Source: Minisyncoccota bacterium (GTDB taxonomy: Bacteria > Patescibacteriota > Minisyncoccia > SW-4-49-11). From it: a stretch of DNA of 10,219 bases. Position numbers and translations under genes: made by a program. Location: contig JAHEOE010000048.1 in the NCBI GenBank assembly GCA_018609785.1, positions 1-10,219 on the forward strand. Direction: 5' to 3'. The notes beneath the pieces were generated by a model that searched no databases, was not told the DNA's origin, and saw nothing but the letters and a program-made list of their open reading frames with translations. Positions 1 through 6,360 of the stretch are shown here, in pieces (positions within the stretch are counted from its first letter, which is position 1; each line of letters starts with the position of its first letter).

Positions 1-1116
1 CCGAAACAAGCGCAACAGGTATGGAAGTCTTCTCAACCTCTTTCTCGTTTGCGTGATCAATGGGAAGGTCATGTGCACCAGACGAATGGAGAATATAAAC
101 TTGTGACCTCTGAAGAAGAGCCGAATGCGCATTTGACTACGTTGTTTCGGGGTGATTATGTGCCGGGATTTGAGTTTGAGTGGGGAATGGGAGTTCGTAT
201 TGCTCAATTTCCTACAAGTGATGGAGAGATTCGGATTGGATATTTGGAGTATGAGACCGGCTTTTATTTGGCTATACAAGAGTCTAATACGGAATTGGTC
301 TGGAAAACTCAAGGAGAAATTCAGGAAGTGGTTGAGCAGGCGAATTGGAATCAGGATACGTTGGACGGGTCCGGAAGTGAACGTAACCCCAGCGGCGCTC
401 GGTTAGACTTTACCAAGGGCACCATTGTTCAAGGAAGATTGGTGTATTACGGATACGGATTTATGGCCATTTATTTCGGTGTTCGTGATTCCAAAAATAA
501 TTTTCGGATGGTGAAAGCTCATGTGTTCGGACAGCGTGAAGGAGTCTCCTTAGATACCTCCAATCTCTTTTTGACAATGAGTCTTGTACAAGGAGCGGGG
601 GAACCTATCGAAGCATATGTGGGCGGTAGGCAAATGTCCCTTTTGGGGGAGAATACCGGCCAATTCCGTATTATCGGAGAACATCGAACGCGAGAAGATA
701 TCACTACCGAGTGGACTCCTATGGTTTCGGTACAGCCCAAACAGAGTCTTGTTGAGGTGGTCACCCATCTTTTCAATGTGGAAGTTATTTCAAAGGCGAA
801 CCTTGTTGTTGGGATTTTTATCAACTCCGATCTGGATGAGAATGCCGTTTTTAGAGAATCGAGTGTGGGGCATTCCGAAGAAACGGTGAGTCTGTTTGAT
901 ACCAGCGCGGAAACGATGGACATGTCGGAAAGTTTTGTTTTTAGTGGTATGACACTTGTCCCCGGTGAAAGCTCGGGGAGCGCGCGTATTTTACAAGAAC
1001 AGTTAGCCACTAAACGTTTACCCGAGCAAAGTGTGGTTACGGTCGCTGTGCGTCAGGTAGATGCGGAGACCGAAGCCAAGGCCACATTGGTGATGAATAT
1101 ACAGGAACAATGGTAA
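1..1116 (+). CDS. Phage virion-like structural protein, 5'-truncated by window edge
   Basis: The frame is open from base 1 (reading P-K-Q-A-Q-Q...) to the TAA at 1114-1116, so 371 codons are visible and the true start probably lies upstream. TTG at 49 is possible but has no support. The protein is rich in predicted beta-strand, with no membrane segment or signal peptide in the visible part. Its pattern recalls a phage structural-protein family known from memory. The recognisable block is 'ANWNQDTLDGSG' followed by 'NPSGARLDFTK' (bases about 337-417), then a Y-x-G-x-G-like strand, then a His-x-Phe (bases about 520-530). A late 'SLFDTSAETMDMSESFVFSG' block and a terminal beta stretch ending in Q-W also fit. 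The family link is recalled, not searched. The HAD phosphatase gene starts 10 bases after the stop, so the two may be co-transcribed. It could instead be an unrelated cell-surface beta protein. Confidence 0.6.
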   Translation, partial: PKQAQQVWKSSQPLSRLRDQWEGHVHQTNGEYKLVTSEEEPNAHLTTLFRGDYVPGFEFEWGMGVRIAQFPTSDGEIRIGYLEYETGFYLAIQESNTELVWKTQGEIQEVVEQANWNQDTLDGSGSERNPSGARLDFTKGTIVQGRLVYYGYGFMAIYFGVRDSKNNFRMVKAHVFGQREGVSLDTSNLFLTMSLVQGAGEPIEAYVGGRQMSLLGENTGQFRIIGEHRTREDITTEWTPMVSVQPKQSLVEVVTHLFNVEVISKANLVVGIFINSDLDENAVFRESSVGHSEETVSLFDTSAETMDMSESFVFSGMTLVPGESSGSARILQEQLATKRLPEQSVVTVAVRQVDAETEAKATLVMNIQEQW

Positions 1117-1126
1117 AAAGTCTTCT

Positions 1127-1939
1127 ATGAATTCTTCCATTCGAGCTCTGGTATTTGACTACGACGGTACGCTTACCAAAGAACGTAACACTATTCCTTC
1201 GGAACTTCAACGGACGCTTGTTGAAAGCAAAGAACGTGGGTTTTTGGTTACACTCAACACCGGCGTGCCATACCCGATGTTAACGTTTAAGGTGGGAGAG
1301 CAGATGAGTGCCAATACGTCTTATATGCTTGAGAGCGGAGGGCGGATTGTTCATGAAGAAAAAACCTATTACATTGCTCCCATATCATCCGATGGGCTTC
1401 AGGCACTGTCCGCTGTGATGAGAGAGAATGATCTTCGGCTGGCGGCGTTTACTCCCGAGTCCGGAGACGCGTTTTTTATTTATACCGACGAGCCTGCTTA
1501 TATCCAGCAACGATACCAGACTGCGAAATATACGTTTCCCTCCGATTGGATTTTTACGGATAAAGAACGGTTTATTCGGACTCTTCAAGAAGCGGGAGGA
1601 GCGCGAGTTGCTTTGGAAGGTCGGGACGAATCCTTTGTTCTCCCTACTAACGGAGACATCCCCGGAGAAATAACACGGAATTCCGTAACGTATGAGGTGA
1701 AGGCGCCCGGCGTTACGAAAGGAGATGTTCTCAAGCGGTGGGCAAAAGAACAGGATCTCGATCTTTCACAAATTGCTGTGTTCGGGAATGATATGAATGA
1801 TCTCGAAATGTTTCAGACGGAAGCGGGGATGAAAGTGCGTGTGGGATCTGAGTGTCTTTCATTGGCGCAGTATGCTACCCATCAGGTGAAGGATGCCGAA
1901 GAGTTGGCGTTATTTTTACGGGGCTATTTTCTTGTGTAA
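1127..1939 (+). CDS. HAD-superfamily hydrolase (Cof/phosphoglycolate phosphatase-like, type IIB)
   Basis: A cytoplasmic phosphatase of 270 aa, the usual size for Cof-type HAD enzymes. All four HAD motifs are visible. Motif I is FDYDGTLT with nucleophile D11 and acid/base D13. Motif II is T45 in 'LNTG'. Motif III is K198 in 'TKGDVLKRW'. Motif IV is 'FGNDMNDLEMF' with the Mg-binding D222 and D225. The region between motifs II and III, about 150 residues, is large enough for a C2b cap, which fits sugar-phosphate, phosphoglycolate or flavin-type phosphatases. The substrate cannot be read from sequence. The ATG at 1127 is chosen because motif I follows at the standard distance; no Shine-Dalgarno is visible, only an A-rich stretch. 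It lies 10 bases after the preceding gene and converges with uvrC across a 36-base gap in which I see no hairpin terminator. Confidence 0.92.
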   Translation: MNSSIRALVFDYDGTLTKERNTIPSELQRTLVESKERGFLVTLNTGVPYPMLTFKVGEQMSANTSYMLESGGRIVHEEKTYYIAPISSDGLQALSAVMRENDLRLAAFTPESGDAFFIYTDEPAYIQQRYQTAKYTFPSDWIFTDKERFIRTLQEAGGARVALEGRDESFVLPTNGDIPGEITRNSVTYEVKAPGVTKGDVLKRWAKEQDLDLSQIAVFGNDMNDLEMFQTEAGMKVRVGSECLSLAQYATHQVKDAEELALFLRGYFLV

Positions 1940-1975
1940 GGTCAATCTGATGTGTTTTAGAGCCCATCTCAAAAA

Positions 1976-3268
1976 CTATCGGTTCCGTTTGGGGCCGGGG
2001 ACATGTGATTTGCGGTGGAGTTTCTGATGATACTGTACGGCAAACCGATGTGCCTCGTCTCGGACTCGCTGAAGGAGCTTAAGCGCGCGAGACGGACGAG
2101 AAATAAAAATCGGTTCTTCTTGATAGGGTACAAATATGTCTTCTTCTCTCTTGGCAAGTGAAATTATGGGGATACTTTGATATTCCGGGAAAGAAGCTTG
2201 TTTTTGCGCTTCCAACGCGGCGGAAAGTTGGCCTTTCCCTCCGTCAATAACAATCAGATCGGGCGTTTTCCACTCACGGTGATTAAAACGACGTCTCAGC
2301 GCTTGGTTAAGATTGAAGAAATCATCCCCTCCCGGCGGTGCGTTGCGAATTTTGAAACTCCGATACTCCGAACGTTTCATGCGTCCGTTTTCGGCAACAA
2401 CCATGGAAACCACGGCTTGTTTGCCATGGGAATGAGAAGAGTCATACCCTTCGATTCGGTTGGGTAGTTTATCCAGTCCCAAAATATTTTGTAAGTCTCT
2501 CACGGCGTGCATGGAAGTGTTCTGAGACTGACGAATGACCCCTTTATGCAGAGAAACATTTTTAAGAGCATGTAGTTCATCTCGTAATTGAGCGGCTTTT
2601 TCAAACTGTTGGTTTTCGGCGTACCATTTCATTTGGGAGTCCAGTTCGGTAATAAGTTGCTGTTTGTTGCCTTTCAAAAAATCTTTAATCTTTCGTAACG
2701 TTTCTTGATATTCCATTTTCGCGATCAGCCCGGCGCAGGGAGCGCTGCATCTGTTAATAGTGTAGTATACACAGGGAACCTTGGGCATGGTTTTACAACT
2801 CCGATAAGGAAAAATTTTACGCAAAATACGTAACGTCTGACGCAGAGAATCGGCGCTCACAAAGGGGCCGAGGTAGTCATATGCTTCGGGATTCGCTTCT
2901 AGCTCCGCTTGATGGGTTACAAACATACGCGGAAAATCTTCTTTGGTGAAGGCCACGTACGCGTAACTTTTGTCGTCTCTCAGGAGAATATTATATTTGG
3001 TGTCATATTTTTTTATTAGTTGAGACTCGAGAATGAGAGCTTCAACTTCACTTTGACATTCATACACCGTTACGTCCGCTATCTCAGCAATCATAGCGCG
3101 TTTGGCAGAGTTGTGGGTTTCTTGGTTGTTCTGAAAATACGAACGCACGCGGGAGCGTAAGTTACCGGCTTTCCCTACATAAATAACCTCTCCGGAGCCG
3201 TTTGTGAACAGATACGTTCCGGGTGTTTGCGGCAATTGATTGATTTTTTCTTGAAGCGAGTCAGTCAT
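1976..3268 (-). CDS. uvrC: UvrC excinuclease subunit, short form lacking the HhH domain
   Basis: The nuclease subunit of UvrABC nucleotide excision repair, which cuts on both sides of a DNA lesion. Domains seen in order: GIY-YIG nuclease (about residues 14-95) with GTY at 17-19, YVG at 30-32 and probable catalytic E81; a four-cysteine cluster C158, C166, C174, C178, matching the Fe-S site reported in E. coli UvrC; a UVR motif (about 204-238) for UvrB contact; and an RNase H-like 5' nuclease with probable catalytic D276, D315 (or D316), D342 and H407. The protein has 430 aa against roughly 600 in E. coli. It stops just after the endonuclease domain with 'SHVPGPKRNR', where a usual UvrC enters 'IPGIGPKR' of the first HhH. 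The space beyond is the HAD gene, so no frameshifted tail is hidden there. The ATG at 3268 puts the GIY motif at its usual distance. The gene is divergent from the membrane-protein/Clp pair. Confidence 0.96.
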   Translation of the reverse strand: MTDSLQEKINQLPQTPGTYLFTNGSGEVIYVGKAGNLRSRVRSYFQNNQETHNSAKRAMIAEIADVTVYECQSEVEALILESQLIKKYDTKYNILLRDDKSYAYVAFTKEDFPRMFVTHQAELEANPEAYDYLGPFVSADSLRQTLRILRKIFPYRSCKTMPKVPCVYYTINRCSAPCAGLIAKMEYQETLRKIKDFLKGNKQQLITELDSQMKWYAENQQFEKAAQLRDELHALKNVSLHKGVIRQSQNTSMHAVRDLQNILGLDKLPNRIEGYDSSHSHGKQAVVSMVVAENGRMKRSEYRSFKIRNAPPGGDDFFNLNQALRRRFNHREWKTPDLIVIDGGKGQLSAALEAQKQASFPEYQSIPIISLAKREEDIFVPYQEEPIFISRPSRALKLLQRVRDEAHRFAVQYHQKLHRKSHVPGPKRNR

Positions 3269-3303
3269 GCCTCTCGGGGATTAGTTCTTCTGTTCCCACT
3301 TCT

Positions 3304-3315
3304 GTATGATACAAT
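3304..3315 (+). promoter_or_regulatory. Extended -10 promoter for the membrane-protein/Clp pair
   Basis: GTATGATACAAT contains an extended -10 element, TG-A-TACAAT (hexamer 3310-3315), 28 bases before the ATG at 3344. No good -35 is seen, which is common for extended -10 promoters. A perfect 10-bp palindrome, ATACATGTAT (3314-3323), overlaps the hexamer and the start region and could be an operator. On the minus strand the same spot reads TATCAT (plus-strand 3306-3311), a possible -10 for uvrC, so the 75-base spacer may hold overlapping divergent promoters. The pattern recurs at 8376 and 8791. Confidence 0.5.
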
Positions 3316-3343
3316 ACATGTATACTGCGAAAAAGATATACAT

Positions 3344-3733
3344 ATGCTCATCTCGAGCGAACTCTTCGGAAAACTTATCGTCCTGTTCGTCAAATGGTAT
3401 GTTGCGGAAGTTCCGTTGGCGATTATTCAGGGAACAAGGTCCTACGCGGGGGCGTTGATGCGGATGTTTTCGGTTACGTTTTTGCTAAAAACATCAATTC
3501 GTCCGTGGAAAAATATGCGTCAGACGTATCCTGATACCGGTATCCAGATTAAAAAGATTCTGGAGGCGTGGAGTGCGAATATGGTGGCCCGCGGTGTGGG
3601 AGTGGTAATCAGACTGAGTACTGCCGGTTTCGGATTGCTTGTTACGATGGGTGCTGTAATAATTGGTGTGGGTATGTTTCTTCTGTGGTTGGGGGCTCCG
3701 TTGTGGGCGTTATTGATACTTATCTTCCTTTAA
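3344..3733 (+). CDS. Small integral membrane protein preceding Clp-like ATPase
   Basis: A 129-aa protein I do not recognise as a named family. The start is set at ATG 3344; an earlier in-frame ATG at 3227 would overlap the uvrC start and lies upstream of the promoter. The N-terminal third is amphipathic to hydrophobic ('LIVLFVKWYVAEVPLAII'). A charged middle follows (about 45-85, with several Lys/Arg), then two closely spaced hydrophobic segments (about 87-108 and 110-129) separated by a Gly/Pro-containing turn. The very C-terminus is hydrophobic ('LLILIFL'). No signal-peptidase site is obvious. The next gene begins one base after this stop codon with no Shine-Dalgarno, which suggests translational coupling and a shared role. 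I infer that it is a membrane partner or anchor of the ATPase. No Shine-Dalgarno is seen for this gene either. Confidence 0.78.
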   Translation: MLISSELFGKLIVLFVKWYVAEVPLAIIQGTRSYAGALMRMFSVTFLLKTSIRPWKNMRQTYPDTGIQIKKILEAWSANMVARGVGVVIRLSTAGFGLLVTMGAVIIGVGMFLLWLGAPLWALLILIFL

Positions 3734-3734
3734 T

Positions 3735-6167
3735 ATGCGGACTCAATACGCCATTTATCAAACTCGATACGCGGTATCTCTTCTGGTGGGAAAGTTTCTG
3801 TTTAATCCCTTTTTAGTGGGCGGATTACTTGTCTTATCCGTCTTGTGGTTTGCGTTGGGGGTCTATACCGGTCTTATTCTGTCATTTGTGTTGGTTTGGA
3901 TACTTCTCGCGTTTTTCTATAGTGTTATCGCGGGGTTTGTTTTGGGGCGTCTTCGCGATCGGAACGCAAAGCCCCTGGTTAAGCGCAATCTGGCCGAGCA
4001 TTTCAGTTTTTCGTTGGCGAGAAATTTGCTTTCGGCGGGAGATGAACCTTCGGCAGCGGATGTTTTTGAAGCATCGGTTGCCACTTCCAGAGGGAACTTC
4101 ATGATTTCGACGATGGGGATTGATACGGATCGAGCCGTAACTCGGTTTCGAGAATACGGAGGAGATGTTCCCATTGATCCGGTTCGGTTTTTCGGGGAAG
4201 CGCGGCAGTTGGCAAAAGATCTGGAAGAACCGGTTATTAACGGACATATTGTTCTTTTTCTGCTTTTGACTCAATTTGATGCGGGGAAACGTCTGGTACG
4301 AAATGCGGATTTGGCTCCGGAAGACGTGGAAGCCATGATGGAATGGGAAGTTCTTAGGTATTATAACACCCGCAAAAAAAACGGTTTGGGACCGCAAGAA
4401 ATTGCCAAACCGCATAATGCCGTCGGACGGTTTTGGGCGTTTGGATATACGCCCACATTGGAGTCCGTAACCCAAGACCTTACCAAGCAATTTGCGCTTC
4501 GGGAACCATACGAAGTGGTTGCCCATCCGGATTTGCTCAAAAAAAGTCTTTCCGTGCTCACTAAAGGGCAACGAAATAACATCTTGCTTTTAGGAGACAT
4601 GGGAGTGGGGAAGCATACGTTGGTTGATCATATTTCAGCTCGACTCTTTCGATGGGAAGTTCGAGCCAATCGCATCCCTTCTCGGGTGTTAAAGTTACAT
4701 ATCCCTGAATTTCTGTCAGGAACCGAAAACCCGGACACCTTTTTCTTAGAGGCGTTGTCCGAGGCGGAAGCTGCGGGAAATATTGTCTTGGTAATTGACG
4801 AAATTTCCGCTCTTCTCAAGTCTGAAGGGACCCGTCTGAGGCAGATTCTCGAAAGGTTCTTGGATTCTTCCCGAGTGAGTATTATCGGAATTGAGAGTTC
4901 GGCTAATTATCATACCGTCGTAAAACAACACGAGCGGTTTTCTCGTTCTTTTGAGACGATTACCGTGCCGGAGGCCGATCGAGAAACAACCTATCGCGTC
5001 TTGATGATGGAGGCGGTACGAATCGGGAAACACGAAGGCGTAACGGTTACCTATCAGTCACTGAAAACAGTGTATCGGTTTGGTGAACGGTATATCGTTC
5101 AGGAAGGATTCCCCGGAAAGGCGGTGGGTATCTTACGCAAAGGTGTGGGGAAAGCAGTAGGAGAAAATACCTCCGTACTTTTGGAATCTCATATTCGAGA
5201 AGCGGTCAAAGATGAGACCAATATTGATGTCACCCGTCTCGGAGATGAAGACCGGGAGAAGCTGTTAGAGCTTGAAGAACAGCTCAACACAGAGATTATA
5301 GGACAAAACGAAGCGCTGGAAACTGTAACCGACGCTCTTAAGCGAGCTCGAGTAGACGTCAGAGATCGGGAAGCGCCGTTGGGGACTTTCTTATTCCTCG
5401 GACCGACGGGTGTGGGGAAGACGGAAACCGCCAAAGCATTGGCGCGCAACTATTTCGGGTCCGAAGAGCGACTTATCAGACTTGATATGAATGAGTTTTC
5501 TCGGGCCGAATCAGTATATTCCATTATCGGGGCGCCGGTGGGGTCAAACGATTCCGCGAAAGGATATCTTACGCGGCAGGTGCAAGACACTCCATTCTCG
5601 GTGATTTTGCTTGACGAACTGGAAAAGGCGCATCCGGAAGTGTTGAATACGTTTCTTCAGGTATTTGACGAGGGAATGCTTACGGATAATCATGGTATGA
5701 AGACGGACTTTCGGTATACCATTATTATTGCCACCTCCAACGCCGGCGCGCTTTTCGTACGTAACTTTTTCCGTGATAATGAAGAATTCGCCAAAGAGGA
5801 ATTTCGCAGTCAACTTATCGATCGTATCGTTGAAGAAGGGGAGTTTTCTCCCGAATTCGTCAATCGGTTTACCAAAATTGTCGTGTATTATCCGCTCAAA
5901 CCTCAAGAAGTTCAAACAATTGCCCGACATATGATTTCGGGTATTAAGGAACGCTTTAAAGAAGAACGTGGAGTGAATTTGGAAATTAGTGATGATGCCG
6001 TAAAGTTTCTCGCCGAAAAGGGACATAGTCTCGATTACGGCGCGCGAGAGTTGGAGCGTACAATTACCGATTACTTGGAAACCTATCTGGCGGATTATCT
6101 GTTGCTTCATGACGTCGAGCGGGGAGAGACGATTCGGGTGACCAAGGAGCATTTGCTTGAGGAATGA
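3735..6167 (+). CDS. Membrane-anchored Clp/Hsp100-type double AAA+ ATPase
   Basis: An 810-aa two-ring ATPase of the ClpA/ClpC/ClpB class, expected to remodel proteins at the membrane. Two hydrophobic spans (about 26-48 and 50-71) with basic residues after them suggest cytoplasmic ATPase rings. Residues about 85-200 look like a Clp_N-type helical domain. Ring 1 has Walker A G287-x4-G-K293-H and Walker B D355-E356. Ring 2 has Walker A G556-x4-G-K562-T, Walker B D627-E628, sensor-1 N669, arginine finger R711 in 'PEFVNRF' and sensor-2 R771 in GAR. No coiled-coil middle domain lies between the rings, so it is not a ClpB. The aromatic pore-loop residues are missing in both rings: residues 330-335 replace the ring-1 KYRG, and residues 604-607 replace the ring-2 YVGY. 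No LGF/IGF ClpP-docking tripeptide is seen between N669 and P706. The ATG at 3735 is fixed by the coupling to the upstream gene; the stop is TGA. Confidence 0.93.
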   Translation: MRTQYAIYQTRYAVSLLVGKFLFNPFLVGGLLVLSVLWFALGVYTGLILSFVLVWILLAFFYSVIAGFVLGRLRDRNAKPLVKRNLAEHFSFSLARNLLSAGDEPSAADVFEASVATSRGNFMISTMGIDTDRAVTRFREYGGDVPIDPVRFFGEARQLAKDLEEPVINGHIVLFLLLTQFDAGKRLVRNADLAPEDVEAMMEWEVLRYYNTRKKNGLGPQEIAKPHNAVGRFWAFGYTPTLESVTQDLTKQFALREPYEVVAHPDLLKKSLSVLTKGQRNNILLLGDMGVGKHTLVDHISARLFRWEVRANRIPSRVLKLHIPEFLSGTENPDTFFLEALSEAEAAGNIVLVIDEISALLKSEGTRLRQILERFLDSSRVSIIGIESSANYHTVVKQHERFSRSFETITVPEADRETTYRVLMMEAVRIGKHEGVTVTYQSLKTVYRFGERYIVQEGFPGKAVGILRKGVGKAVGENTSVLLESHIREAVKDETNIDVTRLGDEDREKLLELEEQLNTEIIGQNEALETVTDALKRARVDVRDREAPLGTFLFLGPTGVGKTETAKALARNYFGSEERLIRLDMNEFSRAESVYSIIGAPVGSNDSAKGYLTRQVQDTPFSVILLDELEKAHPEVLNTFLQVFDEGMLTDNHGMKTDFRYTIIIATSNAGALFVRNFFRDNEEFAKEEFRSQLIDRIVEEGEFSPEFVNRFTKIVVYYPLKPQEVQTIARHMISGIKERFKEERGVNLEISDDAVKFLAEKGHSLDYGARELERTITDYLETYLADYLLLHDVERGETIRVTKEHLLEE

Positions 6168-6209
6168 ATAAGAATCCAAGAAGCTACCCGGTTTAATTAA
6201 CAATATACT

Positions 6210-6356
6210 ATGGATAAAAAAGCTCAATTGAAGCGTAAAAAAGAAAAGCTTCAGCAAATACAAAGAGAAATAGAACAGGTGAGTACACAAGCTGATCTTT
6301 TAAAGACAGATGTGCTCGCAAAACGACTACAGACTCAGAAATCAGATAACGACTGA
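6210..6356 (+). CDS. Small basic coiled-coil peptide, 48 aa, unknown function
   Basis: ATG 6210 to TGA 6354-6356 encodes 48 aa that are strongly helix-forming and rich in Lys, Gln, Leu and Glu (it begins MDKKAQLKRKKEKLQQIQRE). I count about 12 Lys/Arg against 8 Asp/Glu, so the peptide is net basic. Leu and Ile spacing fits a short coiled coil. There is no membrane segment. It starts 42 bases after the Clp-like gene and ends 4 bases before the ATG of the acidic 431-aa protein. This layout suggests a two-gene unit. No Shine-Dalgarno is visible. Support is the uninterrupted frame, the tight fit to the next gene and the protein-like composition; the gene is short, so it could still be a chance frame. 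Confidence 0.6.
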   Translation: MDKKAQLKRKKEKLQQIQREIEQVSTQADLLKTDVLAKRLQTQKSDND

Positions 6357-6360
6357 CTTT

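Noticed and set aside
1940..1975. A shared bidirectional terminator between the HAD gene and uvrC
   Set aside because: Only a 3-bp GAG/CTC pairing is found in the 36-base gap; nothing resembles a terminator stem.
3227..3343. An N-terminal extension of the small membrane protein from ATG 3227
   Set aside because: It would overlap the start of uvrC and lie upstream of the extended -10 promoter at 3304-3315.
3882..4571. A 229-aa minus-strand frame inside the Clp-like gene
   Set aside because: It is antisense to well-conserved AAA+ coding sequence, has a low-complexity, Arg/Asn/Phe-rich translation and no domain.
5544..6290. A 248-aa minus-strand frame over the 3' end of the Clp-like gene
   Set aside because: It lies opposite Walker B and sensor motifs of ring 2; its hydrophobic N-terminus is the complement of A-rich codons near 6215-6260, and no initiation signal is seen.
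6310..6360. An upstream start for the 431-aa protein at ATG 6310
   Set aside because: It overlaps the 48-aa gene in another frame and adds an unlike N-terminus; ATG 6361 gives clean 4-base spacing.
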